From: Xenoacremonium recifei
Lineage: Eukaryota > Ascomycota > Sordariomycetes > Hypocreales > Nectriaceae
Length of the DNA: 64,000 bases
Direction of reading: 5' to 3'
NCBI GenBank assembly: GCA_012184525.1
Contig: WOFQ01000001.1
Coordinates: 62,001 to 126,000 of the forward strand
Shown here: piece after piece, positions 23,035 through 34,454 of the stretch
Numbering within the stretch: position 1 is the first letter of the stretch
How the letters are laid out: the number at the start of each line of letters is the position of its first letter
Program-made: the position numbers and the translations under genes
Notes under the pieces: generated by a model
What the model saw: only the letters and a program-made list of their open reading frames with translations
The model's database searches: none
What the model was told of the DNA's origin: nothing

Positions 23035-24191
23035 ATGACGTCCACCGATACACACAAGGTTGCGGTGCTTACGGTAAGGGAGTATTCACATATAATCAAG
23101 GCGATGGTGAGCCGCGAACTAATTTGCTGTAGTCACCCCAAGAACCCCATGCGAAGCCTACCTTTTCGATCCAACAACTCCCACGTCCCGTCCCTGGGCC
23201 CAATGAAGTACTCGTCCGATTGTCCCTAACCAGCCTTTGTGGCTCTGACTTGGGCATGGCCCTGGGACATATGGGCCCAGTTGGCAATATACTTGGCCAT
23301 GAAGGCGTTGGACGGATCGCTGCTTTAGGGTCAAACATCTCATCCTCTGACCCGACTGTTGAGATCGGCCAACGAGTGGGTGTCGCATGGACACGAGACA
23401 TTTGTGGCGTCTGCAACTTCTGCGTTGACATCGCGAATGAAGGAGAGACGAGATGCGCGGAAGCACTGCATTCCGGGAAAGCCTACGACGGGACGTTTGC
23501 GGAATACACGCTGGTGCCCCTAAGATATCTGGCTCGGATCCCCGAAACCTTCGACGAGGTGCCGGACGAAGAAATCGCGCCGATACTTTGTGGAGGGGTT
23601 ACAGCGTATAAGGCGATCAAAGGCTGTCACATTACCCCGGGACAGTGGGTTGCCATTTCGGGTGCGGGGGGCGGCGTTGGAGCATTGGCTGTGTCTTTTG
23701 CACATGCGATGGGATATCAGGTCATCGCAGTAGATGCCAGCGCGGCCAAGGAGCAATACTGCTTGTCTCAGGGAGCTGAGCACTATGTGGACGTCACTGC
23801 TGGCAAAGATGTAGGCGCGGAGGTCAAGGCCCTTACGAACGGGCAAGGGACCAAAGCAGTAGTGGTCACCGCCACAGCGGCTGCCGCTTATCAGACAGCA
23901 TTTGACATGTTGGGACCCTTCGGGACCCTGATGTGTGTGTCAATACTTCCCGAGGACGCCAGGATCCCCTTCCACCCTTTATGGATGATTGATAACGGCT
24001 GGACAGTGAAGGGCTCCTCTGTGGGCACTCGGGCAGATATCCTGGAGGCGCTGGAGTTTGTGAAGCGGCGGGTGGTTGTGCCCAAGATAAAATGGGCTAG
24101 CTTGGAGGATATTGAGGCCTTGATGGACAAAATGTCCCGAGGACAGGTGAGGTCCCGTGCTGCCGAATTCTTGGACGTGTCGATGCGCTAA
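23035..24191 (+). CDS. Zn-dependent alcohol dehydrogenase (MDR, AdhP-like)
   Basis: The small first exon (23035-23073, MTSTDTHKVAVLT) is joined over a 59-bp GTAAGG..GCTGTAG intron to 23133-24191; 365 residues. Catalytic zinc ligands: Cys49 (LCGSD), His69-Glu70 (GHEG) and the Cys of ILCGGV. Structural zinc cysteines are 104, 107, 110 and 121; the last loop is three residues longer than in AdhP. The NAD-binding motif is GAGGGVGALAV. Likely a cytosolic primary-alcohol/aldehyde oxidoreductase using NAD(H). Without the first exon the GroES domain would lack its first strand, which decides the start. Confidence 0.92.
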
Positions 24192-24914
24192 CCAACAACC
24201 AGCTCGAAGGTAAGTACGTTATGAAGCTGTGAGGCCGCGTCGCAGCGCAGAACCGGGCAGCGTGGATTGATCCAGACTCGTGTCATGCCTAGCATCCGCC
24301 GTGTGATCAGAATTAGCTTTGCAAACACTCAAATCGATTCGCTGGTATGATGTAATGGGCTTTTTGCGATCTTGCTACCGTCTGCTGGACCGACGTAGTT
24401 GGTGATGCCAGCCCTGGAGCTGTCACTCCAAAGGCCAACAATCGTGATGAGGGTGGCCTACCTTCGAGCATCGCTGACGTAAATGACTATGAAAGTCGGG
24501 GCCCTTCAGCTGAGCTAGAGTTCAGCAGCCGCTTGATCAGGATGCAGGTGACGAAATAGGCCTGTTGCTCGCCCCGGGATAGGCCAGATCAGCACACTAG
24601 TCGAGATCGCCGGGGGTTGGCAGACACCGCTAGCCCCTAACAAGCGCTGTGCAAGAATGCGAGAGGCCCAGAGCCACCTCGATCATGATGCGATCTGATG
24701 TCACCCTGTCCTCCTTGTGTCCAACATCAGACGAGTTGGCAACGATGTAAGCCATACTTGCTTGATACATACATAAAGCTGAGCCGGCACAGCAATGATA
24801 CCGCTTGGGTATAATCACACAACTATTTCAACGAGAATTGATTAACCGAATTGATCGCATTCCTCATCCAAGACCCTCCCAAAACTCATCTTATTCACAC
24901 AATTTATCACTATC
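24192..24914. other. Intergenic region
   Basis: Downstream of the dehydrogenase and upstream of the repetitive protein gene. No frame, repeat or RNA is recognised. Confidence 0.45.
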
Positions 24915-27242
24915 ATGGATCTGGGAACAAAGATTAAGGAGGCTCTTCACTCTCCAGAGTCCAAGGATGCCTCCAGAGGCGACGTCGACTACAAGACCCC
25001 AGGATCTTTCCCTGTCTCAGATGTTCCCACCCCCGTCGATACCACTGAGCGCAACAAACTGCACAAGTCGAACGATCCTCGAGGATGGACAACCGATGAC
25101 AAGACGCCCCGCGGTCACGGATACTCAGACTCGGGTGTCGGACTGACGGATTTTCACGAATCCACCGCCGCCGAACCCCAGGGCGAATATACTACCTCCA
25201 ATCCACAGACCGAGACCCGAGGATTCGATCAAGATTCTACCATGGACAAGACCGGGCTTGGCTCTGATGCTGGAGCCGCCGGATTTACTAGCATTGCGTC
25301 TCAAGAAGCTGGAGGCGAGACCATGAACCCTGAGATGACTGAAGATCCAGCTCAGGGTATGGGAACCACTGAAGGCACTCATCTTTCCACGCAAGATGAT
25401 GCAGAGCCTGCTATCGATATGGAACAGCATCCCTACTGGGGCGATCTGCCTCGAGGCATGGGTGTCTATAACACAGTGGCTGGACATGGTAGCGCAGAGG
25501 ATGACCTCTCTCGCCATCAAGCTATTCACAGTGGCGAAACCCAGACCCAACCTATTACATCAGGCCTAGGAGCCACTGCCTCGACCGAGCCATCGCGAGA
25601 TACCTATGCCGCCCAATCTTCAACCAACACCACCAATCTTTATGATACCCCTACGCAACAGAACTTCGATGACCAGAGATTCGACGATCAGAAGTTCGAC
25701 AACCAGAAGCTCGATGATCAGAAGGTGTCCCACCACAAGGAGGAAGCTCTTGCTGGTGCCGCCGCTGCTGGTGCTGCTGGAGTTGGCGCCTATGAGTACG
25801 GAAAGCATAAGGACGCCAAGCAACAAGAGCTCGGCCAAGAGCAGCAACCTACTTCGACCCAGACTGAAACAGGAAAGGAACCTAAGGATAGCAAGGATAG
25901 CAAGCTATTCGGCCTCTTCCACCGTGGATCCAAGAGCGATGACAAGAGCAAGGACGATACAAAGGCTAAAGAGCCAAAGCCTGAGAAGGAGTCTCATTCC
26001 AAGGGCCTTTTCACCCGCAGCCACGATGATAAGAAGCAGGCAACGCCGTACGAGGGCGAGACTGCTGGCCAGTATGAACGAGGCACCGACAAATCTGTTG
26101 CCGCCGACTCAGACATCCGCGACCAGCCATCGAAGATCGAGGATGACAGGTGGATGGCTGCCCCAGCTGTTGCTCTTGCCGGAGCCGGGGGTATGACCAC
26201 CTATGCCATGATGAAGGATCGCGATGATGAGAATCCGCAAACAGAGACAACCCCAGCCGATACCTCGGGCTTCCAGCAGACATCAAGCAAGCCCACTACC
26301 GGCTACGACACTATGGCCACGCAGAGGGATAATGCGGCCCCAACTCGAAGCTACGGTACTACTTCCGGAACCTCTGGGGACCAGTATAACACCTTAACTT
26401 CTGGCACACCCTCTGGTGTTCGAGCAGGAGATTCCGAGGTTCCCGAGACGGCCCCCTCTTTCCAAAGCAGTGATATGGCTGCGGAGAGACAGCCCGAGCC
26501 TTCTCACGACGCTTCCCGCTACGCCGCTGGTGCCACGGGCGCTGCGGCTGGTCTGGGAGCTGGTGCTCTTGCCTATCGTGAAATGAAGAAGGACAATCAG
26601 ACAGATGATTCCAAGGATTATACATCCAAGGATACTGAATATCCTCAGACGTCCTCCTATGCCCCCGATCAAGAGCCTATGCCAAATACTATGGCAACTG
26701 AGATTCCTCGCTCTAGCGGATCTTTGGGTAGCACCGATACCACCAGCCGGCCCACAGACTCCTCCAAGGGCCTCATGTCAGGCACCGACGACCTACCTAA
26801 GGACGCACCTGCAAGCAGAGCAAACGAAGGACAGTACAACATGCTGTCTTCAGGCACACCATCTGGCGTCAAGATCGAAGATGATCAGGCAACTAAGAGT
26901 AGTTCCGCAATCCCAAGTAACACCTTGGGAGATACTCAGGATTCTCACCGAGATACTATGGCTGAGGCAGGTCTTGGAGCTGCTGCAGTTGGCGCTACTG
27001 GTCTGGCAGCCAGTCGAATGGATTCTAATAAACCTGAGGAGGAGGAGAAGGTTCCAGAGACGGAGAAGATGGCTGAGCCAGAGGCATGGGATAAGTCCGC
27101 CGATCGTGACCTCGCTCAGGAAACTCAGCCTGAGACGAAGGATACCATGCTTGGAGGTGTCAAGCCCGAGTCCAACAAGGTCATCCATCGATGCCAGAAG
27201 TGTGGTGAAGAGAATGACATTAGCTCTTACTTCACTAACTAA
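24915..27242 (+). CDS. Large hydrophilic low-complexity protein with four Gly/Ala-rich helices and terminal CxxC
   Basis: An intronless 775-residue protein, rich in Asp, Lys, Gln, Ser, Thr and Gly, and predicted mostly disordered. A conserved-looking block HPYWGDLPRGMGVYNTVAGHGS lies near residues 172-193. Four short tandem FDDQ(K/R) units occupy 251-270. Gly/Ala-rich segments recur at about 277-296, 414-433, 536-555 and 683-700, each followed by a charged tail (KHKD, MKDRD, MKKD, MDSN). SGTPSGV occurs twice (496-502, 646-652). The C-terminus has CQKC (760-763), a possible half zinc site. Composition resembles heat-soluble stress or hydration proteins, but I do not recognise a named family and assign no function. 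There is no signal peptide. Confidence 0.85.
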   Translation: MDLGTKIKEALHSPESKDASRGDVDYKTPGSFPVSDVPTPVDTTERNKLHKSNDPRGWTTDDKTPRGHGYSDSGVGLTDFHESTAAEPQGEYTTSNPQTETRGFDQDSTMDKTGLGSDAGAAGFTSIASQEAGGETMNPEMTEDPAQGMGTTEGTHLSTQDDAEPAIDMEQHPYWGDLPRGMGVYNTVAGHGSAEDDLSRHQAIHSGETQTQPITSGLGATASTEPSRDTYAAQSSTNTTNLYDTPTQQNFDDQRFDDQKFDNQKLDDQKVSHHKEEALAGAAAAGAAGVGAYEYGKHKDAKQQELGQEQQPTSTQTETGKEPKDSKDSKLFGLFHRGSKSDDKSKDDTKAKEPKPEKESHSKGLFTRSHDDKKQATPYEGETAGQYERGTDKSVAADSDIRDQPSKIEDDRWMAAPAVALAGAGGMTTYAMMKDRDDENPQTETTPADTSGFQQTSSKPTTGYDTMATQRDNAAPTRSYGTTSGTSGDQYNTLTSGTPSGVRAGDSEVPETAPSFQSSDMAAERQPEPSHDASRYAAGATGAAAGLGAGALAYREMKKDNQTDDSKDYTSKDTEYPQTSSYAPDQEPMPNTMATEIPRSSGSLGSTDTTSRPTDSSKGLMSGTDDLPKDAPASRANEGQYNMLSSGTPSGVKIEDDQATKSSSAIPSNTLGDTQDSHRDTMAEAGLGAAAVGATGLAASRMDSNKPEEEEKVPETEKMAEPEAWDKSADRDLAQETQPETKDTMLGGVKPESNKVIHRCQKCGEENDISSYFTN
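25665..25724 (+). repeat. Four tandem 15-bp coding repeats (FDDQK)
   Basis: Four consecutive 15-bp units encode FDDQR, FDDQK, FDNQK and LDDQK within the low-complexity protein. Differences are mostly silent or conservative. Confidence 0.85.
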
Positions 27243-27707
27243 AGGTGCACATCTATGGTCTATGTTTTATTGAGAAGGAGTTTTGTAGCATTAGGTAACA
27301 CTCATCCTTGGATTGTTGGTCAAATTCGCGTTTTGTACGATATCAGATCTGATTAACGATTGTATGGAATATTTGATTTGTTATTTGTTCATCTTAATGT
27401 GCTATTATTTAAATTACACTCGTGAAAATGGTTGCTGCTCGATTTTGCGATACTGTACAACCCGACTCACACCTCTCACTGAGACGATGTGACTCAGCAG
27501 TTAACGTTGTGGAGGAATGCTGTGGCTCTATCCGGAACCGCTATCCCGCTGATGGTCCTGACCCGACGGAGTGCGTTAAACCCGTATTTCCTGCGGCACT
27601 GTGCAAGTCATGCGTGATTGTGATAATAAATACTCCTTCACGCCCAAGTATCAGCCCGTTTTCACCACTCATATCTAACATCAACATCGTTACTAGATTG
27701 AACTGCC
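27243..27707. promoter_or_regulatory. Intergenic/promoter region of NmrA-like gene
   Basis: No coding frame is supported; the segment carries the terminator of the preceding gene and the promoter of the next. Confidence 0.45.
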
Positions 27708-28731
27708 ATGGCTGCCAAGAAGATCATTGTGGTTGTGGGCTCGACCGGGAATCAAGGAGGCTCTGTCGTAGATACTTTCCTTGGTCTTCCAAACTGGCAG
27801 GTTCGAGGAATGACACGCGATAGTTCTTCAACCGCCGCTCAAGCACTGCGTGACAAGGGTAGGGGTCTCAATTCCAGGTTCAGTCTATGAATGATGTTGA
27901 TATATGCGTGTAGGTGTTGAGGTTGTCCAGGGAAATCTGGAACATGTTGAATCTCTGATTCAAGCATTCGAGGGCGCCTCTGCCATCTTCCTAAATACGC
28001 AATTCTGGGATGTCTTCTACGCCACTAAAGCTGCGCTGGAAGCTGAAGGAAAAGACATCGGACCAGCCAGCCAAAAGGCGTTTGACTATGAGAATATGTG
28101 CGGAAGAAACGCAGCGAAAGCCGCGGTAGCGACGCCAACTTTGAAGCGCTTCGTCATCTCGAGTCTTCCGTCGGTCGTTACAGACGGCAAGTATACTCGC
28201 TCCCTTCATCCCGAATCCAAGAACTGCATCGTCGAGTACATCGAGAAAGAACAGCCGGATCTAGCAAAGAAATTGTCTGTCATCTGGCTCTGCGCTTATA
28301 ATGACAATCCTCTGCTCAAGCCGACGAAAGATGAAGCAAGCGGCGTCTACCGATTCGTGTCACCTGTGCACGCCAACATTCGCCTGCCGACGATCGATCC
28401 GAAAACGTCTACAGGACCCTTTGTGCGTGCTCTCATCGAAACTGAGGAGCCCGGGGTCAAATTGCTGGCATACGACAGCTACCTGACGCTAGGTGAGATA
28501 GTGGAAACTTGGTCTAAGGCTGCTGGCAAACAAGCTGTCCTCGTACCGGTGACGACACAGCAGGTCCATGCGATGGGTGGATTATGGGAACACCTTGACG
28601 CTGTGGACTATCTCAATGAGCACGATGCGTATGAGGAGGATCGTCCAGGTGCTATCAGACCGCATCATTTGAAGACCCCGGTGCAGACAAGATCGTATGA
28701 GCAGTGGGTGAAGGATACGGCTTGGGATTAG
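27708..28731 (+). CDS. NmrA-like NAD(P)-binding protein
   Basis: Exons 27708-27858 and 27914-28731 are joined over a 55-bp intron (GTAGGG..GTGTAG); 322 residues. The N-terminal Rossmann motif is GSTGNQGGSVV, followed by RGMTRD, typical of the NmrA/HSCARG group of atypical SDRs. These often lack SDR catalysis and act as redox sensors (NADP/NADPH state) or as co-regulators such as Aspergillus NmrA, which restrains the GATA factor AreA; others are isoflavone-reductase-like enzymes. This sequence contains LKRFVISSLPS and LGEIVETWSKAAGK. There is no obvious partner gene nearby. Confidence 0.9.
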
Positions 28732-29345
28732 TAAACATAGATAGCTGGCAACGCAACAATACGTGTGGACTTGTTGACATCACGATTTTTGAACCGGGTT
28801 ATACGTGTGACAATTTGGCCAAATATCAACTTACCGCATTAACACTTCACCATAAATATTTCCCCTGATTTAATTCTACATATGGTGCCGTAGGGATTCT
28901 AGGTACAACCGCCGTGAGGTCATTTTCTGCTGTTCGTAGAGCACATTACTGATGTTCGTTCATGCGGTTTCCCTACCCTGTAGTTCACTGTTGTAAAAGC
29001 TGGGTCAGGGCATACGTCAGAACCGGATCCGGGACTTGAGCCAGCTCCGACTCTCCGGGTGACAGTCATCGAGGCTTCGGAGATTATGCACTAGTACGGA
29101 GGAACGGAGCTAAGATTGGTGCGCCTTGGACCTGCTGAGCCGGACCCGGGGAAAAGTCGCGGCCGGGTCCGCCGTATTCTTGACAACTTCTCCTACTCCG
29201 GCTCCTACTTGATCGCTCTCTACAGCTTCTCTTCATGACCACCGGAGGGCTAAGGCCGATATACGCGCAAACCCTTTGTTATTCTGACACTTTGTACTAG
29301 TTCAGTGGCCTTGAGCCACCTAGAAGCCTCTGAGCGCTAGGGACG
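28732..29345. promoter_or_regulatory. Promoter region with CGG/CCG palindromes upstream of Zn2Cys6 gene
   Basis: Contains CCGGATCCGG (29023-29032), a perfect 10-bp palindrome, and CGGACCCGG (29141-29149) with its exact reverse complement at 29163-29171. Both fit the CGG-Nx-CCG sites bound by Zn2Cys6 dimers. Binding is inferred, not shown. Confidence 0.55.
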
Positions 29346-31427
29346 ATGAACCGGGACGAGCAACAGCCTCCTGTGCCGTTGCGGCCCCAGGGCAACAAAG
29401 CCTGCACCAATTGTGCTCGAATCAAATGCAAATGCATTCTTCGAACGGACGGCATAGGCTGTGAAAGGTATGTACCCCTTCTGTGTCGAAATACTCTGCG
29501 TCATATGCACACGCTTCGCCTTCTCTCAAACACATGTTGCATTTCTCATAGTAGAACAGATGCTACCGCCTGAAGAAAACCTGCACGCCATCTGTTTCGG
29601 CAAAGAAACGGGGCCCTAAACGCCATGGACTTACCTCGCGGTCCGCTCGGCTCGAAGAAAAGCTTGACGATCTTCTGTCGGTCCTTAAGTCACAGCATAC
29701 CTCAACTGGAGCTGAACAACGCGGCTTCGACGACGATTCAGAGACGGAGGCTTTCGATGCTGAGGACGACACAACCCCTTCTTCAGCAAATTTCACTATA
29801 GTCACCACCCCTAATCTGGCCTACGCTGCTGAGATATCCCCAGAAGACGCAGAGGAGTGCCTCCGAAAATTTCGTGATGATATGATGGTTAGTCCACTCC
29901 CATGGTGCCGTGAATGCGAGCCTTGCATACGATCTCCCATGGCTAATAGGGACTGAAAGCCACTTTCGCCATACATTTACATACCTCCTCACATTAGTTC
30001 ACATGAGTTACGTACAACATCTCCATTTTTATGGCTGAATATCATGAGCATCACTTCCAAGTCACTTAAAACTAAGCAATCTCTGAACAAACAGGCAAAG
30101 GAGATTATTCTTCACCGCGTTGTTGCTGCTTGCGAAAGAAATCTCGATTTGCTCTTCGGGGTCCTCACTTTCATCAACTGGTATTCTAGGCGCAGCGATA
30201 AGAAAAGGAGGTGCTCGGCTGATATGGTTCTAGGATTCACGTTTTCCCAATGAACAAGACCTTTGCAGCCTTCATGTCACAACTTGCGGTCGGCATGATC
30301 TGGGACCTGGGTCTCCAAATGCCGCCGCCAGAGAATGGCACTAGATTTTGCCCGCCTCTTCAGATTCCGGGTATAATATGCCAACCACCCAAAAGAGATC
30401 GCACCATCGAAGAAAGAAGGGCTGTTCTTGGTGCCTTTGTCATTACATCAATGTCAGTGTCGCGTTACCGTTTTCCACATGCCACTACTTCAAAGTCTTA
30501 TATAAAACGTAGGGCTTCACATAGCTTCAAAGCGCCAGACGGTCTTCGTTGGTCTCCATATCTCGACGACTATCTGGAGTACCTCGCGCACAACAGCACC
30601 GTGTCGCAAGATCACATCCTTATTGCCCAAGTTAAAATGCAGCTGATTGTGAATCAAGCGACGTCTGCATCCGGGAAGAAAGGTAGTGCCGATGTTCCGC
30701 CTCTTTATGTTGATGCATTAAGAGCACAACTCGAAGACATCCTAAAATTGATGAATGGCAACAGTATGGCTTGCGAGAGTAATTGTAGGTTACCCAGGGT
30801 CCAGCTGGGGAGACTTTCTTCAGTCCCATGCTTACTGCGTTACTAGCTATGATATTCAGGTTATATCATTTCACTATGCTCATCATCCACGAGTCCAGCA
30901 TGGCGAACTCGCCAACTATGCGGAACGAGCCTGACTTCAAACGTCATAGAGTCTACCAACGATGTCTCGATTCTACGAAAGCATGGTTGAATAGCTACTT
31001 TGCCACACCGTTGACTATGTATACATCCTTGCCTTGCCACACCTTTTTGCAGCTGTTCTATATCCTGGTCTGTCTGCACAAGATTCTCAACATTAGGGAT
31101 GTCGCGTGGAATCAGGATACGGCTCGAGAAGTCATTGATCTTTCCTCTATTTTGGACAGAGTGATCGATACTTTTGAGCAACTGCAGGCCGCCAGCCGAT
31201 TGCTGTCTCCCGGGAATGAGGATGATGAAGCATTGTCGTTTGGCGTGAAAAAGTTCCTCGCCCTAAAAATGCTTTGGCAGAACGATTTGTCCTTTCAAGC
31301 TGAGAGGGACAGTGGGATGTCAGAGGGGAGCATCGGCGAGAATCCTGCAAGGCTGTCCACTCCGTTGTTCATGGACTCTTTCAGTTTCCATATGCTACCA
31401 GGAATGCTGGATGATATGGCTTGGTAG
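29346..31427 (+). CDS. Zn2Cys6 transcription factor (fungal-specific TF domain)
   Basis: Six exons (29346-29467, 29560-29887, 29960-30180, 30234-30452, 30513-30784, 30847-31427) give 580 residues with all phases closing. Zinc cluster: Cys20, 23, 30, 39, 42, 49; an additional Cys28 sits in ARIKCKC. The first intron (92 bp) lies inside the cluster after GCER. A coiled-coil-like SARLEEKLDDLLSVLKSQ follows, then an acidic linker. The TF domain shows FINWIHVFPMNKTFAAFMSQLAVGMIWDLGLQ and LRWSPYLDDYLEYLA. A nuclear regulator; targets unknown. Palindromic CGG/CCG sites 175-320 bp upstream could be autoregulatory (inference). Confidence 0.88.
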
Positions 31428-31730
31428 TCATGGACTTCGACCTTGACCAAAGACCGAACTTTGTGTGGTCAGCATCTAGCCACAATTGTCAGGCAACGCG
31501 ATTGAGTCACACCTGAAGAAGCCCCGGATAATTCCGCAGCAATTTCGCGGCGGCACATGCAGTGCCTATTGGGAATAGCTGGGGGCGCAGTGGAGCGCCG
31601 TTGCTTGTCAGCTTCGGTGTTCTAGGGGAACCTCTCAGCGCTATTAAAGGTCAGCGTGATCCTTCAACCATGCCAGCAAGACAACACTCTTCAGACGATT
31701 TATTCACACCCGCGCATTAAGTGCCTGAAA
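31428..31730. other. Short intergenic region
   Basis: Promoter of the small membrane protein gene. Nothing distinctive. Confidence 0.4.
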
Positions 31731-32087
31731 ATGTCAGCTCCAGCCATATCCCTCCTACGATCTGGTTTCCGATTACGGTTGCCAACAAGCTTTACGGGCG
31801 TTTCTGCTAAGCAGGCTCACCTCTGTCTTGGGTTCTCAACCAGGGCTCCGCTGCGGAAAACAAGCCAACCGAGTCGCTCGCAATCGCCTCAAACTAACGG
31901 GCCGCAAAATGATGCCGAACCACCAGAGTTCAGTCTGAAAGGCCTTGGGCTTAGCAAGAACATGAAACTGGTTGTTCTTGCCATCCTCAGTATTTTCGGT
32001 ACTATCGAGACGGTGTTCTGGTGCAAGACGATTTGGCGGTGGTGGAAAGGCGACACCGCAAATGCGCCATCAGCGCCCAATTCCTGA
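31731..32087 (+). CDS. Small single-TM protein with mitochondrial-type presequence
   Basis: 118 residues, intronless. The N-terminus is Arg/Ser-rich with almost no acidic residues (LLRSGFRLRLPTSF, FSTRAPLRKTSQPSRS), as expected for a mitochondrial presequence. One hydrophobic segment (LVVLAILSIFGTIETVFW) follows KNMK, and a Trp-rich KTIWRWWKG borders the membrane. I recognise no named family; an inner-membrane protein is the reasonable guess. ATG 31731 is chosen over 31656 because the presequence-like stretch begins there. Confidence 0.7.
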   Translation: MSAPAISLLRSGFRLRLPTSFTGVSAKQAHLCLGFSTRAPLRKTSQPSRSQSPQTNGPQNDAEPPEFSLKGLGLSKNMKLVVLAILSIFGTIETVFWCKTIWRWWKGDTANAPSAPNS

Positions 32088-32284
32088 ATCTCTTCTCCTC
32101 ATAAAATGGGGAAATGCCATTTTATTTTGTACTACTATTTCTATTTGAGGATTCCCCTCAACGAAGGTGGTGATCAATCGCCACGAGCAAGTCCCCTCAT
32201 TAAGGGCCGATGAGCGGTCAGCAGTGTGCATATGTACGATAGAACTTTGTCTAACGGCCAACGCAAGCGATCTGTTGAACAAAC
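32088..32284. other. Convergent 3' region
   Basis: Short spacer between the small membrane protein and the convergent Zn2Cys6 gene. Nothing further seen. Confidence 0.4.
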
Positions 32285-34454
32285 TTATTCTTGATCTTCT
32301 GGAGGCCGTAGCCAGTCAAACGTGTCTAGAAGATCGAAATTGAAGAACTCGTTCACGTCCAGTGTAGCGTCCCACATGTCTTCAATTGCACCAGCATTTC
32401 CATTCCCTTCTTGAGCCACCGGAGAAAGGGCCTGGTCTAACGTACGATCGATGATCACCTTCACTTTTGTGCATATACCGGCATTCGGGGCGGTAGGTCT
32501 GACCCAGTCCAAGAAGCCTCTTAGCAAGCTCAGCTTCTGTATAATAAATGACCGCCCGGGGACTCCGTGGCTATTTGACGGCGGCAGCGATGGTCGTAGT
32601 ACCTCTTGGCACATTACACCTCCTGCAGGTGCACCGTATGACATGAGAAGCCATTCGAAGTCGGACTGTATACCAGAGAGTCGGTTTTGGTGAGTCCAAA
32701 AGAGTACGGTCAGTGAGACCATCTCAACGCTAACTTCCAGTAGTTTCGATCGATCGTACGAAGCCACACGAATGAGTAGCCTTTCGATGAAAAACAAATT
32801 CTGCAGGTGTTCCAGTTGCACGAGCAGCTTAGTATAAAGGGTTGCGGTATCGATCTTTGTGTCATGTAGATCGCTGGGTTGGTAAACTACCCAAGCTGGA
32901 AAAGACTCGTAGGATTCGGCTTCTTGCTTCTTCAGGTCCCTGCATAAATCCCAGTTAGACCGCAATGGCTATGAAAAAGGTTCAGTCACTAACTGCAACA
33001 GCTCGACGTCATATTCAGCAAGGTCACTCAACGCCAGCTCAAGAATAGCATCGCGGATCCAAGCCAGCCTCGCCCGCACTCGGAGAATGGTAGTTGAGTG
33101 GATTTTCCCTTCTGAGTTCCAACCATCGTTTGCAAGCGCCGATATACCTTCTTTCATTGTGAGTGTAGATCTGAGGAGAGATTCATCATTGAGGTCTAGT
33201 GGTTGCGAAGTTGAGCAATACTTTCGACCTAACAACGGCGGACGACCTGTAAATGTGGCTAATACTTTATCGATATTGAAGACTGCGAAGAAGAGTCGTC
33301 TGTTGATCTCGGAAGAGACTGTTATACCTTCTGGCTTCGTTTGCGGAAGTTTATGAAGTCCAAGGAAAAGGGTCACAGCAACCACGTCAGCGTGCATTCT
33401 CCAGCACTTCAAGCCTATATAGTTCATTAAAACTACTGGAATTTAATGTGATCAGTTGATGTCACTCACTTGTATCTCCCGAGAAGCACGACTCCAATAA
33501 AGTGTTCTTATATAGTAAGTAAAGAGCCAAGTGGTTTGCTGAGACTCGCGCTAGCTCAGCACATTTGATTGCATTTGCTCGATAGGTAAGGAAGTTCTCA
33601 TGGTTGTTCTGCTTGACATTCCCAGTGACTTCACCCTCTGCTGAATTCAGGGTTCCGTAGGCCCACGAGGTGAAGAGAATACCAAGAGCTTCCCAACGTA
33701 GATTTGTCCCGGAGAACGAGGTGAACCATTCTTCTGGATCGGAATGATCTTCCTTAATAGGAATAGCAGTGTTTTCAGATATCTGAATAGCCATTAATGC
33801 TAGATTGCTATCTTGGCGCTCTCCATCGAGACTTGTATGAAACGCGTGCCAGAGGGAAGTCAACATCATCTGAGCGGCAAGGCGGGACCATCCATCATTT
33901 GGATTGACGTGTCTCCGAAAGAGATCGTAAGATATGTTCCTTTCCGGGATAGTTCGTAGAATTCCAATCGCAATTGCTTGGTCTTCAAAGCTGGTTGAAA
34001 ATGTTTGGGGCGAACTCTCCGGTCGCTGGTGATCTACTCCCAAGTCCAAAGTCTCCGGGGTTAATAGGCTCTCTTGAGTCTCTTGAAACACCGCAGAGAA
34101 TGACGTGGCTCCTAAGTATCCCACAGTGGCGGTCGGTGTGTGTGTTGAGGAGACCGCGTCCGGGGTAATTGATGGCGGGATGACGGGCTCCGCTGGTATT
34201 GTGCGCGTCGATGGACGTTGGAGTTTATCAATGCAATTCTGCTCAAGATACGTACATCGCTCGGGATGGTTCCCGCGTTTGCATCTTCCGCAGACTGGTG
34301 TCTGATGATCACATCCGACTTTGCGTTTCCGGCAGGGCTCACAAGCCTGCCTTCGGCCATTACGGCGGCGGAGTGGAGTAGTTTCAGGGTTTAAAGAGCT
34401 CGATGGTGTTACTCTTGGATTCATTATCTCTTGGTAACAGGGTGTTAAATGCAA
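32285..34454 (-). CDS. Zn2Cys6 transcription factor (fungal-specific TF domain)
   Basis: Three exons (34454-33470, 33414-32994, 32939-32285) give 686 residues. Zinc cluster: Cys38, 41, 48, 55, 58, 67 (ACEPCRKRKVGC, VCGRCKRGNHPERC), with x8 instead of x6 before the last Cys. The two introns (55 and 54 bp) join GDTS to LKCWRMHADVVAVTLFLGLHK and ELLQ to DLKKQEAE, both typical TF-domain blocks. The C-terminus ends in acidic EFFNFDLLDTFDWL. MNPRV (34424) is an alternative start. Divergent from the monocarboxylate-type transporter at 34915; a 12-bp direct repeat lies in the shared promoter, so a regulator-target pair is likely (inference). Confidence 0.9.
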
